A DNA stretch of 64,000 nt from Hydractinia symbiolongicarpus. Taxonomy: Eukaryota; Cnidaria; Hydrozoa; Anthoathecata; Hydractiniidae. The stretch is taken from positions 11,346,001-11,410,000 of the forward strand of contig NC_079884.1 in NCBI RefSeq assembly GCF_029227915.1, in the 5' to 3' direction. Of the stretch, positions 44,353 to 56,800 are shown one piece after another. Positions within the stretch are counted from its first letter, which is position 1. The number at the start of each line of letters is the position of its first letter. Under the pieces are notes generated by a model. That model worked only from the letters and a program-made list of their open reading frames with translations, had not been told where the DNA came from and ran no database searches. Position numbers and translations under genes: made by a program.

Positions 44353-44847
44353 TTATTCAGACTCAATAGCCTCAGGATAGAGGCTGTCTATAATCTTTTT
44401 GCAGGAATCAGCTACAATACAAGAAAATCTCTGAACAGTTATGATTGACAAATCGACTTCTTCATTATTTACTGCTGTAGTTGATGTATGCTTTATTTTA
44501 TGGAGTTTTAACCCACCTTTACTCTTGCAACGTTTTTTCACAAATTTCGCACATACACGAACCTGGGTCAACCTATAAATAAATAAGAAATTAGCTGTGT
44601 CTTTTTAAAAACGAAAGTTTTATTAACAGAAGTCAGATAAAGTTAGCTAGCTAGCTTGCTAAGCGTGAATTTATTATAATGCATTTTCTTAAAAATTACA
44701 AAAAGTACTTACATTTTCAGCGATAGATTCTATTTCATCTTCTGGTATTTCATTTTCTTCTAAAAACTCTAAAATTTCATCAAAATTGTCGTCTAAATAG
44801 TAAAAAATTTCTTCCTTATGCAATGTTTTCTCTTGTCGCTCTGCCAT
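44353..44847 (-). pseudogene. Two-exon acidic protein with frameshifted C2H2 zinc finger
   Basis: Exon 1 starts at the ATG near 44847 (MAERQEKTLHKEEIFYYL, then the very acidic LEENEIPEDEIESIAEN). It ends at a good donor, AAT|GTAAGT. The acceptor TTTATAG near 44572 joins in frame to VDPGSCMCEICEKTLQE and a stop. The +1-shifted frame continues SKGGLKLHKIKHT, so a C-x2-C / H-x3-H finger of the kind common in transposon proteins is split by a single-base frameshift. It runs convergently with the THAP relic, so both may derive from one old element. A sequencing error or a further splice is possible. Confidence 0.5.
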
Positions 44848-44895
44848 TTTTGAAGCAGCGTGCACGGTTAGCTTAAAAATGCGCACTTTCAACAT

Positions 44896-45609
44896 TAGCG
44901 AAAAATTAATCTTTGGCCCTTTAAAGTTTACCGATTCTCTGAAACAGGGTTTTTGTCTATCAACTATGTATAATATTACGAATATGCGTGCAACATCTTC
45001 CTATTGTAATTTGTCTTCATATAAAAATTATGTTATTACGTGGCAATATTAGTTTTTGCATCACAAGTGTATATAGCTTTCCATCTAACTAAGTTTTTTT
45101 TATCTTGCTAATCTGTCTATTAGGGAAACATTATAAATTATCATTTGATCTATCTTAAAGGTGATTAGTGATAGACACCGCCCAGATAAGATCCGTTAGC
45201 AACTAACAGTATGTAAAATACAGATTATGGAGATAACGTATATTCTGTCTTTGTTCTTTCCCAGGGTGGGTATTTAATTTTAACAAAAGCGACTCCTTGT
45301 TTTAACTAAGGGGCGATATATTATTCCCAGAATTTGCAATTGTAACAATTCATCATTTTAGTGATTGGTTTAAACATCGTTACTGTGTTTTTTACATAAC
45401 TTGTGGTTTTTAAAAACTAGCCAGTTTTGTTTTGACAAATTTAATGACTCAGTTCTAATTCCTCCCATTAAAAATGACACACACTTGTTTTCAAATTCAA
45501 ACCGTTAGTTATTTAAAAATTGAAATAAACATAGTTATGTAGGATAAATTTTACTTGCTATGGAACCCCATTGATGGTTCTTTTACATTTTTGCTGTCCG
45601 ACCCGACTC
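44896..45609. other. Intergenic, no gene recognised
   Basis: AT-rich, no coding or clear repeat signal. Confidence 0.4.
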
Positions 45610-46064
45610 TCAGTTTATGATCTTTTTATTATCCGAATAAATAATATCATTCTTCCAGCTACGGTCCGCAATCTCATTTTTGTCTATACCTGCGTTGCGT
45701 ACGGCTCTTTTATGCTCGTGCGCACATTGTTTGAACATTTGTTTCACCGACATAAACAACATCACAATCATTACACGGGATTTCGTAGACAATATTACAT
45801 TGACTCTCCAGACATATTTTGTTTCTTGGATGCAACAGTATACTATGTAGCATCTTTTTAGATTGAAACACTGGCTTTATTTTATGATTTTTTAATACCT
45901 GACAAAGTATGTTACTGGTCTCTGGTATATATGGCATACACACTGTAGCTACGTGTTCATCCACTGCAACCTGCCAGATGCGGAAGATGAACCAGTTCTT
46001 ATCAGTTCTGCTCCTCATTTCCCTTACAACCTTTCTAATGGTTTGTCTCGAGCACCCGTTTGCA
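45610..46064 (-). pseudogene. Penelope-like retroelement relic (RT tail and GIY-YIG endonuclease)
   Basis: The minus strand reads YIPETSNILCQVLKNHKIKPVF, then IPCNDCDVVYVGETNVQ. The VVYVGET motif preceded by a C-x2-C pair is the Penelope GIY-YIG endonuclease start. After about 45712 the frame shifts to EHKRAVRNAG, which is the expected next block (NEHKRA in relatives). An upstream stop near 46064, the frameshift and the missing RT core mark a dead 3' fragment. Confidence 0.78.
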
Positions 46065-48560
46065 AGTAGCTAAGACGTTTATTTTCTCCACTGACTACAT
46101 TACTCTGTCTAGTAACACTACACTTTCTTTGCAAGAAAATTGGTGATTAAATGTGTAGTTACTGATTTACTGATCTGAGTATCAGACAACGTATAAGATT
46201 ATTTCTTAGTCTTTGCTTTGGTTTAAATAATTTACTAACCATTCTATGTGGTATAATTGATTGTAATTTACTTAGACGGCACGCTAATTGTAGACAGTCC
46301 AAAGAGCGGGTTCTTATAGCAGAAGACACATGTTACAAAACTTAGGATTTTTAATATATCTGGAGATGTATCCCCCTGAAATTATAGTTCTTTAAAGTGA
46401 CGGTATCTTAAATTATTACGTTTTGTATCCAATAAGGAAAGTTGTCAAGCGAAAGTCGCTATTTCAGAAATAACTCCATTAAAAGGAATCCTGTACCGTA
46501 CTTACACATTGCGTACAGTCTGTAAGCTAAGTTTTCTACCGGGACAAATACTTTAAAAATGCCAAAATACTTAGTACATTTAAAGAAAAAATCTGTAACA
46601 TTTTGCCAAGAAAATGACTTCACACAAAAAAAGTGTGTTTAAAGTAGTTGTGATCAAAGTATATCCTATCTTTTACACAACAAAACATCAGTTTAGATCA
46701 GTTCAAACAGACTCATCATAATCCGTTTAAGAATATGTCCAAGTTAGACAAAATTTCCACTCGTCCATTTCGTCATCTTTTAATGTATTATTTCTGGAAA
46801 CCAGATCCTTACCGGGTTACAGATTTTAACAGTGCCTAATGCATTCCCACTTTTCTGCTATAATGCATAGGGTACTATAAAAATTACAGAAGAAACAGTT
46901 GTTTTTTTTCGATCTTATTTAAATCAGGATAAGAATCACCTGGTAAAGAGAAGTGTTATCAGTCCATAAGCAGTCCTTTTCTTCTTTATTTTAATCATTT
47001 AAAAGTCCAAGAAAGAAAAGACTACTTTACATTTAACTACTTGGTTAGTTTTGGAGGAAAACTACTTAAGAAAGGAATTTCATTTCAAATTTTATCATTG
47101 TATCTTGACAAAAGGGTATTAATGTTAATAAGCGGCTAGCTGGTGTGATTAACAAGAGATTAATCTATTCCCATGTCTTAAAATTTTCAACATCGTATCC
47201 AGGTTTTTTTTTAACATTTTAAAAGGTCTTTTTTAGCCGCCAAATCAGCGCTAGCGGCTTTGACAAAGGCAACAAAGCCTGGGGACGAGGATGATTATTA
47301 TTTAGTTTTGATATATTAGTAATGTTTTCACTTTTCTTTAAGCAACTCTTAAGGAATTTTAAAATTTAAGACATTTGTACAAGTCAAAACTTGCTTATTC
47401 AAAAATAATACACAAGAGAAAAGAAGTGTTGACACCTACATGTTTATAATTAATACTATTCGTTTAATGCATGATTAAAACTGTAAAGCAGAGAAGCAGA
47501 GAATGATAATAAAAGAATTCTGCTTATTTTGCCAGGTTAGCTTCCACATCAAAAGCAAAGCTACCAGACCAATCTGCAATGCATAATGCAGACAAGGTTA
47601 TGTTCTAAGGAATCCACATGGCAACGTTTTAATGCCAAGTACGGAAAGTTAGGTGGCACCAGGACTCTGTACACTGAGAAAATAGATCTGTATTTCAAAA
47701 GCTTAATGCAATAAGGCCAGTCGAGTTATTATTAATTAAAATGGCAACTAAGTTGCGTCATTGTTGTTATCTGTAAATTTATTCTGTTTGCGTAGGTCCT
47801 GTAATGCACGCCGTTGGTAGCAAAATTCAATTCAAATTGACATTCAACATTTGATGAAATCTATTCAACAATCACGGAAATTCATTCATCACACAATGAA
47901 ATTTATCCAACATTCAATGTAATTTGTTTTACACTCAATAAGCATTCAACATTTAACTTTTTTAGATTTTGTCTCTCTGAACAAACAGAAAAATGCAAAG
48001 TGTGTAAAATCGCACATTTTTACCAAGAGTGTATGTCTAGTGTATCTTCTTCACTAAGTATGCCATTAAGTCACACCTCGCATAGAGACAAATTATAAGC
48101 TTTACGCATCGTGTGATTTTTATGTATCACTGTTCTGTAATCGATTTCAAATAAACCAGAATCATCTTGGCAGTGAAGCACATAGAAGAACAAGTGCAAT
48201 ACACAAAAACATACTCTTTCCATACGTGTTCTATTTCTTGGTTTCTTATTGAAAGGGTCATCAATATAACTTCCTTGACCTTCCCTGCTTTTGTTCAAAA
48301 TTGCTATGCATACTACCCTAGTCCTCCGCATATAAGGCCATTACCCGAATTTTTGACAATTTTGAAACTTTAAAAAAAAACACTCCTGGATAATGGCTCA
48401 GTGGACCAATACTCCCGGGGATAAACCCAGAGCTTTTTAACAGGACGGGGTTATATGCGGGATAGGGAGGGGGGTGAACAAAACATTTTTAGTGCCATGA
48501 TCTACCCGAACTTTAAATAAATAGATTTATTTCATCGTTAAGATAAAACTAAAACTAAAA
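46065..48560. other. Intergenic, no gene recognised
   Basis: Contains CCTGGGGACGAGGATG at about 47279, a member of the recurrent short motif. At about 47840-47950 lie ATTCAACATT / CATTCAATG words that reappear inverted near 49890-49930, perhaps the subterminal repeats of a degraded element spanning about 47.8-49.95 kb. At about 48330-48475 CCTCCGCATATAA and TTATATGCGGG are inverted. Confidence 0.35.
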
Positions 48561-48694
48561 TCTATAATATAATGCCCGTATACGTTTGTCTCTCACGCAA
48601 AATGGTAGCTTAGCTGCGCAGGTAGCGAGACGCACGCAATGCGGTATAAAAAGGACGGGTGAACCCGTGAATTTTTTCACGGGCTAACGACTAG
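48561..48694 (+). mobile_element. Helitron-like short non-autonomous element (134 bp)
   Basis: Starts TCTATAATATAATGCCCGTA and ends with hairpin CCCGTGAATTTTTTCACGGG, CTAACGA and CTAG, flanked by A and T. The central sequence CTCACGCAAAATGGTAGCTT is shared with 41532-41681, but with fewer CTGTC repeats. Confidence 0.75.
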
Positions 48695-50900
48695 TGCTAA
48701 TTAAAGCTAAAAGATAGATTGGACGGAGCAAGTAGAAAACGCAGATTGTCTTATCATCAAGCCCCGTTAGTAGTAACTATTAACCGTTTATATATTTTAT
48801 TAAAAAAGTAAAAATACAAAATGAAACTAAGGCATAAGGTTTTAAAAAGTTGACGTGTCATTGTCAGTTTCAAGCATGAGGCTCCTTTACAACTCTTTTG
48901 AAATGTTTCAGACTAATAATTATTTTAAATTCATGGTCCAAAGTTCTGTCTCACAACAATGGTCCTCTAGTTTTTTTTGGGATTGTCATTCACTTTTAAA
49001 GTTTGGTGCCAGAAAGTTGTCTTGGAACACATGGTGTCGTATTTAAGCTGTATACAAGAGAATTTGTCAACAACAAATTCGCAATAGGCACAATTTGTTA
49101 ATATTTTTTAAGTTTGTGAGAATAAAAATAATACCGTTTCAGATAAATTGTTATCGCACTCTGGATACGCCTGGAGTACCCATCTACGCGCAGGTAAATC
49201 ACTAAACCCGTAATAGTCAGTGATGGTCATCAAAATGCAGCTACGACCCATATTCTTAGATGTATGACCATGTCGTTTTGAACAGCATTATTATTTAAAT
49301 CGATGCGAACCAACGACTTTTGTACTTGTTGTCACGCAATCTCATGCTCCGTAAGAACCCGCAAGGGATGTCTACCCAGTCTCCCCGGTTGCACCTTGAT
49401 TCACGTTACACTTTTTCACAATTTGACCAGAATGTTCATTACATCACTATCAGTATAATCTTGCAAATGCACCTTATATTTACATAAAAACTTCTTGCAA
49501 TTTTAAGTGCGTAAGCCTACATCACACAAATCTTTAAGTACCTGTGACAATTAGCTTTGAGAGGTCTGGTATGTGACTTTTTCGACACTGCAATCACTTC
49601 TTAGAATCCAAATGTTTTTGAATGCAGTAAGAAGAGTTCGGAACACAGTATCACTTTCTTTTCAAAATTAATTCCTTTTCAATTTCTAAACAACATATTA
49701 ATAAAGAATTTAGTTTGTTCTTTCATTTGCTTAACTTCATCCTTAAGAAGATGTTTGGCCCAGCAGCGAGTTCAAACATATTAAAAATTCTGTTGGAAAA
49801 TCAGTGTACGCGATTATTATTTTTGTTAGGAACACTTGTGATGATGTTGGATTTCACCACACCAGAGCTGAGTTGACTAATGAATTCCATTAAATGTTGG
49901 ATGAATTTCACTGAATGTTAAATGTCTCGTTGAATGAAACTTTGCTACGAACTTATTTTTTTTTTCACTGAAGTTTAACTGAGACCACACATGCTTTTTG
50001 AAGCCATAGTAGCTGAAATTTCTTCTGTATGCTGCGTTATTATTAAAACGTAAAAAATATTTAAAAAGCCCCTCTCCATTAAGTACGTCATTGATAGACA
50101 CATTTTGTAATAAAAACCTTGAAACAATTACGTCTATCAAGTAACGCTTCAAAATATGTCTGTTAAAGTTTGAATTTGCGAATGCTTCATCTCATCCTCA
50201 ATTGTGGAAAAATCCTTGAATGCTACCCATTGTTTCCATACGTTTAAGTCCAAATAAAAGCTTTGCAGCTACATTCTCACTTGTCAATAAGTTAAAAAGC
50301 TGCTTAGGAGCTCAGGGTACCGATTTGAGAACTTACTATAATTAAGAAGATATCGCATGTGTATTCGTTAAAGTGTATTCGTTAAATACAGGAAAACCCC
50401 CCTACGGTGGACATCATTTTTAGCGAACAACTTGCTCTACTGTTCATATAAACAGGTAAAATGACGGACACACTCTCATAAAAAACATCTACGTAGCCGA
50501 CACTTTATAGCCAGCCTCTCTTCGCAATAGACTTTATTTGAAAGTCCTAATTAATACTTCTCTAAGACCTGACGTCTCTACAGCGTACATGACCAACAAT
50601 CAGACATATAAAATAGTTCTTGTAAGATATTTGTTTATATTTTACTTAAGAAATAAAATTCGAAACGTTTTATTTTTATGAACTTTTAAGTTTTCTTTAC
50701 TTTTTTTTAAAGGTTAATATATGTAAACAATATAATCTCCCAAACTTGAGTTTACTTTGACACACCAGAGCACCTTATAACCTTATCTGCAAAGAACCTT
50801 TATTTAATAAACACTTCTCTGTAGCGGACATTTCTTTAAAGTCCCGATAGTGTACAATAGGTAGAGGTTTGACTGTAACAGCAATTGTCCACTTCTGGTA
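48695..50900. other. Intergenic, no gene recognised
   Basis: AT-rich with isolated short frames (48855-49046 plus, 49877-50152 minus), none with a recognisable motif. Confidence 0.35.
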
Positions 50901-51200
50901 TATTTTAGTGTGTGAATTAGTATTTTAGCGTGTGAATTAGTATTTTAGTGTGTGATTTAGTATTTTAGTGTGTGAATTAGTATTTTAGTGTGTGAATTAG
51001 TATTTTAGTATGTGAATTAGTATTTTAGTGTGTGATTTAGTATTTTAGCGTGTGAATTAGTATTTTAGTGTGTGAATTAGTATTTTAGTGTGTGAATTAG
51101 TATTTTAGTGTGTAAATTAGTATTTTAGTGTGTGAATTAGTATTTTAGTGTGTGAATTAGTATTTTAGTGTGCTAGTTAGTACTTAGGTGTGTAAATAAG
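50901..51200. repeat. 20-bp minisatellite, 15 copies
   Basis: Unit TATTTTAGTGTGTGAATTAG repeated in exact 20-bp register from 50901 to 51180, with one more degenerate unit to 51200. Substitutions are scattered (GCGTG, GTATG, GATTTAG, GTAAATTAG). Confidence 0.95.
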
Positions 51201-51613
51201 TCTGTCTCCTATGTCTCCTACAGCATCATATTCGTGGCAATTTTTATCAACAAGGCTTCAGGGCGGATTAGTGTACGAAGGGGTGAAAATACTTGGATGA
51301 ACTAACTATCTCTAGTGTATAGCTACACCAGAGACAATGAATTAGTTTTTGTGAAATAGGGGTCAAAGAAATTGCAGCGGGCCTAGCTCCCTGATTCTAC
51401 CGGACCTGTTTAACACTTTGAAAAAAATTTTAAAGTGTTTTAACAGAATATTTGATGCCTAAAATACCCAGTGTGGGCGTTTCCATTGTGTGAAATAATA
51501 ATAATAGCGTAATTAAAAGAAGACAAGAAAAATGAGATATGTTTTCATAAGTATTGTTATGACTATACATACAAAAATTAGGGTTTGAAGCAGGCTAATA
51601 ACGTTTGCATACA

Positions 51614-51912
51614 TCAAAATTTCTCTGTGGTTCGTCGCCATCTTTGATGAAAGCCTGATTTCCAACTTGGTTGCCATTGTGGATCGAAAACTGATCCCGA
51701 AGCTGACTTTTTACTCAAATCATCTGTAATGCAAGCCTTGTATTCTTCAAAACACTAAAAATCATACATATTTATTGTCAAGTTTTGAAGTTTGCGTAGA
51801 TAAAAATATATATATAAATCTATAAAGGGATTGAGCACACCTTTTTTTTCTTCCCCTCTCCATAAGCAACTGCATAAAGAGCGATAAATGCCAAAATCAA
51901 TATGCCCTTCAT
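51614..51912 (-). CDS. Small secreted peptide precursor (70 aa, two exons)
   Basis: Exon 1 is 51912-51841: MKGILILAFIALYAVAYG is a clean signal peptide, followed by EGKKKK. Exon 2 is 51754-51614: CFEEYKACITDDLSKKSASG, then a Trp- and Arg-rich tail (WQPSW, FHQRWRRTTEKF) and a stop. The donor AAG|GTGTGC and acceptor TTTTTAG|TG give phase 0. Two cysteines are present, and the mature peptide is basic and aromatic. No family was recognised; antimicrobial, venom-type or neuropeptide roles are possible but unsupported. Exon 1 ends in a lysine-coding A-run next to the donor, so the exact junction could shift by a base. Confidence 0.6.
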
Positions 51913-53827
51913 ATTTATGTTATACTCGCCTTTTCTGTTTGCATCTTTTGAAACCAACCCTTTTTAAGTCTTATTTGCATCAAATTCTGTCACCATGGTG
52001 ATATACTGTTAATATATGTACTCTTTTTCAATACATATGATATTTATTCCAAATTACCGCAGCAAAGAAATTGCTTCCTGCACAATACAATCTCTATGGT
52101 AGCACAACACAAAGTCATAAGTCTACTTACAGCTATTGTAGTTACAAGTTTTAAAAGTGCTATTTACGAATATTAAAAAAAGATAAAAGCTATTTTAGTT
52201 CATTCCTGTATATTTGAAACAAATATTCTGATAAAATTGGAAGAGTAGTATATTATAAATTTGTTTTTTTTTTTAGTCACGATCATGTCATTTAAAACAA
52301 CCTTTTTATCCAGCATGAGTTTTAGAAAATTGTACAATCTCAACCAAAATAAACTTGACCATTCGCATTTGTTAATTAACTGACATTTACCGGCAACAAT
52401 GACATAATAAATTATATTTTGGTCAAGTGCATCGGATACATAAAGTGCCCATGAGCTATAAATCCGGATCCGCTTTCGATAAAGACGTCATATTTGTACA
52501 AAGGTTCCCCCCAACTCGTTTTATCGGATAAAATGGAGGATAATTCGAGTTGGTTTTTAAACGATTCAACTAAAAGTAGCACCTAAATTTTTTCGCTTGT
52601 GAGTCCGCTCCGCAATCTTTCTATATTGAAGGTGTCCTTTTTTAACGATAAAGGTAAAAAGGTCTGTTTTAACATAACAAATATTATGCTTGGTTAAAGA
52701 CACCACAGTCACCTCAACCCCAAGGTATGTTTACACTATGAGTTAACGCATTAACGGCGCTAATTAAGGGGCTGTGTGTGTTAAAGACTTTAACAAGATG
52801 AAGTTTTCAAGTGTTATTTTTTTTTTCTTTTACAAGATGGTGGTGATTTAAATGATAGGCGTGAAAAACACCAGGTTTAAGATACAAAAACGTTTTGATA
52901 TTTTCGTCAGTTTTTGAACATGCTAAAAAGGTTCAAGTAGTCACTTCTTTGGAGCCGGGAGGCAGCAAAGTTGCCATTTGGACCAGGTAGAGAGTGTCAT
53001 TCTCTAGCACTCTAGCATACTTACGTCGGGTCCCACGAACGTCCCGAAATTCAGGAGAAACGGTGGTGTTGGTGTCAGCAAAAATTAGCATGTTTCCATA
53101 CTATGGATTTAACTACATAACCTAAGATCTAAAGTCCTAAGTCCGTTGTGAGCATTGACAACTGAACTTAGACAATTTCAAAATGCGCGACTTAAATATA
53201 AAAACAATCAACGTAACGACTTGTGGCGGTAAAGTTCGAAGTAATCTCTCCTTTTATATTATATTTTGCCAATTATTATAGTTGTAACCAATATAGCAAA
53301 AGTAAAAGTAACAAAAGTTTAAGTATCTGGTTAATCTTGTAGAAGAGTTCATATTTTTTAGAGTATATGGGCTCCAGGTTGCATCTTTAATACATCTTTG
53401 TCGTCCCCAACGTTTGTTGCCTGATATTTTTTAGTCGCCCCACCTATGTAACGAAATAATTTTGTTGAAACTAAGGCGCAAAGTATATAAATTTAGTGTC
53501 TTTTAATTAATCGAAGCTTTAAACTGATAACATTAATTTTTTGGATCGCAGATTTATCGATTTTGACCATCTATTTTTGTTGGCTCCTTCGAGAGTTCAG
53601 AAATCGTAAAACAACAATTAGTGAATTCGCGCGCTTTTTTATGCTTGTACCTCCCAATATTAAATGGTCACAAAACTTAATAATGATGATGAACAAAAGT
53701 GACGTCCTCTTACACTCAAAATGAAAACTTAAAGGAGCTGGAATCGAAGTTGGGGTTGGAAAGGTAAACAGAAAACTTAGGGCCCGGGGTCTTGTACATT
53801 GCGTCCAAAAGCGCGAGAAAATTCATC
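51913..53827. other. Divergent 5' region between small peptide gene and Nup50
   Basis: Would hold the promoters of both genes. No gene or clear repeat was recognised; a tiny frame at about 52532-52588 (MEDNSSWFLNDS) is probably chance. Confidence 0.4.
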
Positions 53828-56800
53828 ATGGCTGCGAAAAAAGGTAAAAGAACAGCAGACACTTATCTCACTGATCAGAATTGGGACAAAGAAGATACAA
53901 AAAGCGACGAAGAAGAAGAGGTGATATGTTTTCTATCGCTGGATATGTTTTCAACATTTAACTTACTTAAGTTATATTTATAAAAATTTACATTTGTATT
54001 ACTGTAGCCTGCTATATCTAGCTAGCTAGCTGGCTGGAACCGGAGTAAGAAGGCTGTTTAGGTAGTGCAGATAATAGCTAGGTAGCTAGATGTGCATATT
54101 TTACATGTCTAGCCTTATAAATATCGAGGGATATACCCTGTCTATTATTTCCAGGAGGGACCATGGCTTAGATGGAGAGTCCTAGAGTATTTAATGCTCA
54201 TTTTGAGCTATGCAGACCCAATTAGGGCCTGCACGCTCTACTAGACAACTCCCGGCAACATCCAACAGCCCACACCAGTGTGCCATCTCCCCAATTTCCC
54301 TCACATGGCTTGGGTCAACCCGGGGCTATGGTAACATTCACTCGCCCATGTTGAATCACCGTCAAGAGGAATCGAACCCTGGTCTCCCGCACAGAGTACG
54401 AGAGCTATAACCACTAATTTACGGCGCCACTAAACAAACGTGTGTGGGTAAATGCATAGACCTTTTTTAATGTTTACATTTTTCACCGTAAGCATTCTGG
54501 CTCTAACAACTGCATGACAGGCAGAAAGGTGTGGGAGCTTGCTGAATAAGAGGTATTTTTTAACCTATTTTTTTCTACGGAATCATTGTTGGTAGCCTTA
54601 AACTCTATAGTTGTATAGCTAGGAATAGATGAATAAGTTATGATTGACGTATATTCATATAAAGTCGTAATGATATTTGTGAGAAGGAACAGACTGAAAA
54701 GGACCTGATTTCACCTAGCGCCTGCATCTTTTTTCTGCCATGCAATTGTAAAAGCCAAGGGCTTTACCGTGAATAATGTAAACATTAAAAAACAGCCCTT
54801 AAAATTAGAATTTTTTAGATATTTGTTTCTGGCTTTTTTTTATAAAAAGATCTTATTTTTTTGTTGATTATAGTACAATAAATGTAACACAATTACCAGT
54901 AAACTCAATAATGTTATATATTCAAAATATATAAAATAAAAGCAATGCCAAATATATGCATGTCTTATTAAACTTAAAATCAAAGTCAAGAGAAGATAAC
55001 ATGTATAAAAAATATTATCCTCTCTTGACTTGGGTTTTAAGTTTAAGAAGACATGCATATATTTGAAATTGCTTTCATTTTATATTAATAAGTTTATTGA
55101 TAACCTTCTTGACGTCTTTTTTTAATTTTGTTTACAAAATAATGATGCGGCGAACAATTTTTCCTTTCTTTGATTAACCAATCACAAATAATATCTACCT
55201 CCTTTTCGTTGTTTTTGAAGTTATCAATAACACTTGACATAAACTTGTAAAGAAAATTTAAAATAACTATGTTCATAACGCATCTTGTGAAATCTTGTAT
55301 CATGATGAAGTTTGCCGCTCTCTTGCCATGTTTTGCATTGATGGTATAGCTGCCAAAATGCACTCAATGCTAAGTCCGAGTCAATGTTAGGGTTCATTTC
55401 CAGTATCAGAAAAGGGAAATTAGACCCGAGACTGAACATTATATACATGTGCGATCGTTACTAGCATTTTTATTATAACTTTGACTGGTGAATCTGATTT
55501 AGCAGGATTTAAAAAGGTGAAGGAATAGGTTTGTAATGAAAAAATATAATCAATATTTATTTACAATAGACTTAGGGCAATTGAAGGATTCAATAAATTT
55601 AAAAAAAAATCATGCGAGGAGAAAGTTCACCCTGACAAAATTTTGTCAATGAGGTTTTTTTTCTAATCACATCAGCATTCCCCTCATCATTTATTGTGTG
55701 CTGATGTGAATTAGAAAGCCTGATTATTGATACTGGCAGTTTTGCCAATTTTGAATTCTATTCTCAATTTAACTTGAACATGATAACGTGAGTACGCTAC
55801 TCATCCTCTAGAAATTTTTATAAGAAACCACATTTTTTTCACCTTGAATCTTCTGTCATCCACATTTTGTAACTTTTATGTTCAATTTTTGAGAAAACAA
55901 TATTCGTCAGGAAGATACAGGTTTTTAGGTTTGACTCCTGTTGTAAAAAAAAAATGAAGAACTCTAAACGTATGGTTTTGTTAGTAAGTCAAAAACATTC
56001 CAATTAAATATTTAAATCATCCATAGAAGCTTCAACATGTTACTTAATGTATGTGTGACCAAATTTCTGAAGAGAACTCTAACCCTTCCAGGATGAGATA
56101 ACAGCATTTTTTCATGAAAAACCTAAATTAATATCTGATATAGCCCCATCATAGTACAGCTTTAAATGTAAATCAAAAAATTTTGTGCATTATCTATGCA
56201 AAGTGAAAAAGAATACTGTTAGTCAATTTTTTTAATTCCTTCACAGCCTTGTAGCTAAAGGACGTTTAACCCCAACCAAAGTTTTGTCAAAAATTGTCAT
56301 TCAAGCCTATTTCAAAGTCAATAATTAAATATGCCACAAAAGACCCCTTCATTTTTGAAAGTGATAATTATCACATCAGCACCTCTTTTTGAAGACACTG
56401 AAATTTTACAAAATGTGGATTTATTGACAGTGATTGTTCTTTCCGTATGTTTGGTTTGTTCTTTAACATACGTGTTGCCGTACCTTTCAGACTGGTACTT
56501 TCAAAGAAGCTAGTGAAGACGTATTGGCGAAAAGAGTGTAAGAAATGTATTTTGTATATATTGTAATTAAATCTGAATTTTTGATTCTGATTTTTGATGT
56601 TGTAGTTATAAGTGCAACCTAAGATATGGTGTGTTGAGCAATATTTTATTTTTCGTGGGCAGCTTTGTAAGCAATTTCCTTCCTTTAGTTTTAAAAAGGC
56701 AAAGAGAAGAGTTGGATCAGATAACACTTGTGATACTTCAACAAAGGTGAGTTAATAAGCAAATAAAATGGCTTCTAGCTAAAACAAGGAAATCAGGAAA

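Noticed and set aside
50901-51200. CRISPR-like array
   Set aside because: Units abut with no unique spacers and the genome is eukaryotic; it is a minisatellite.
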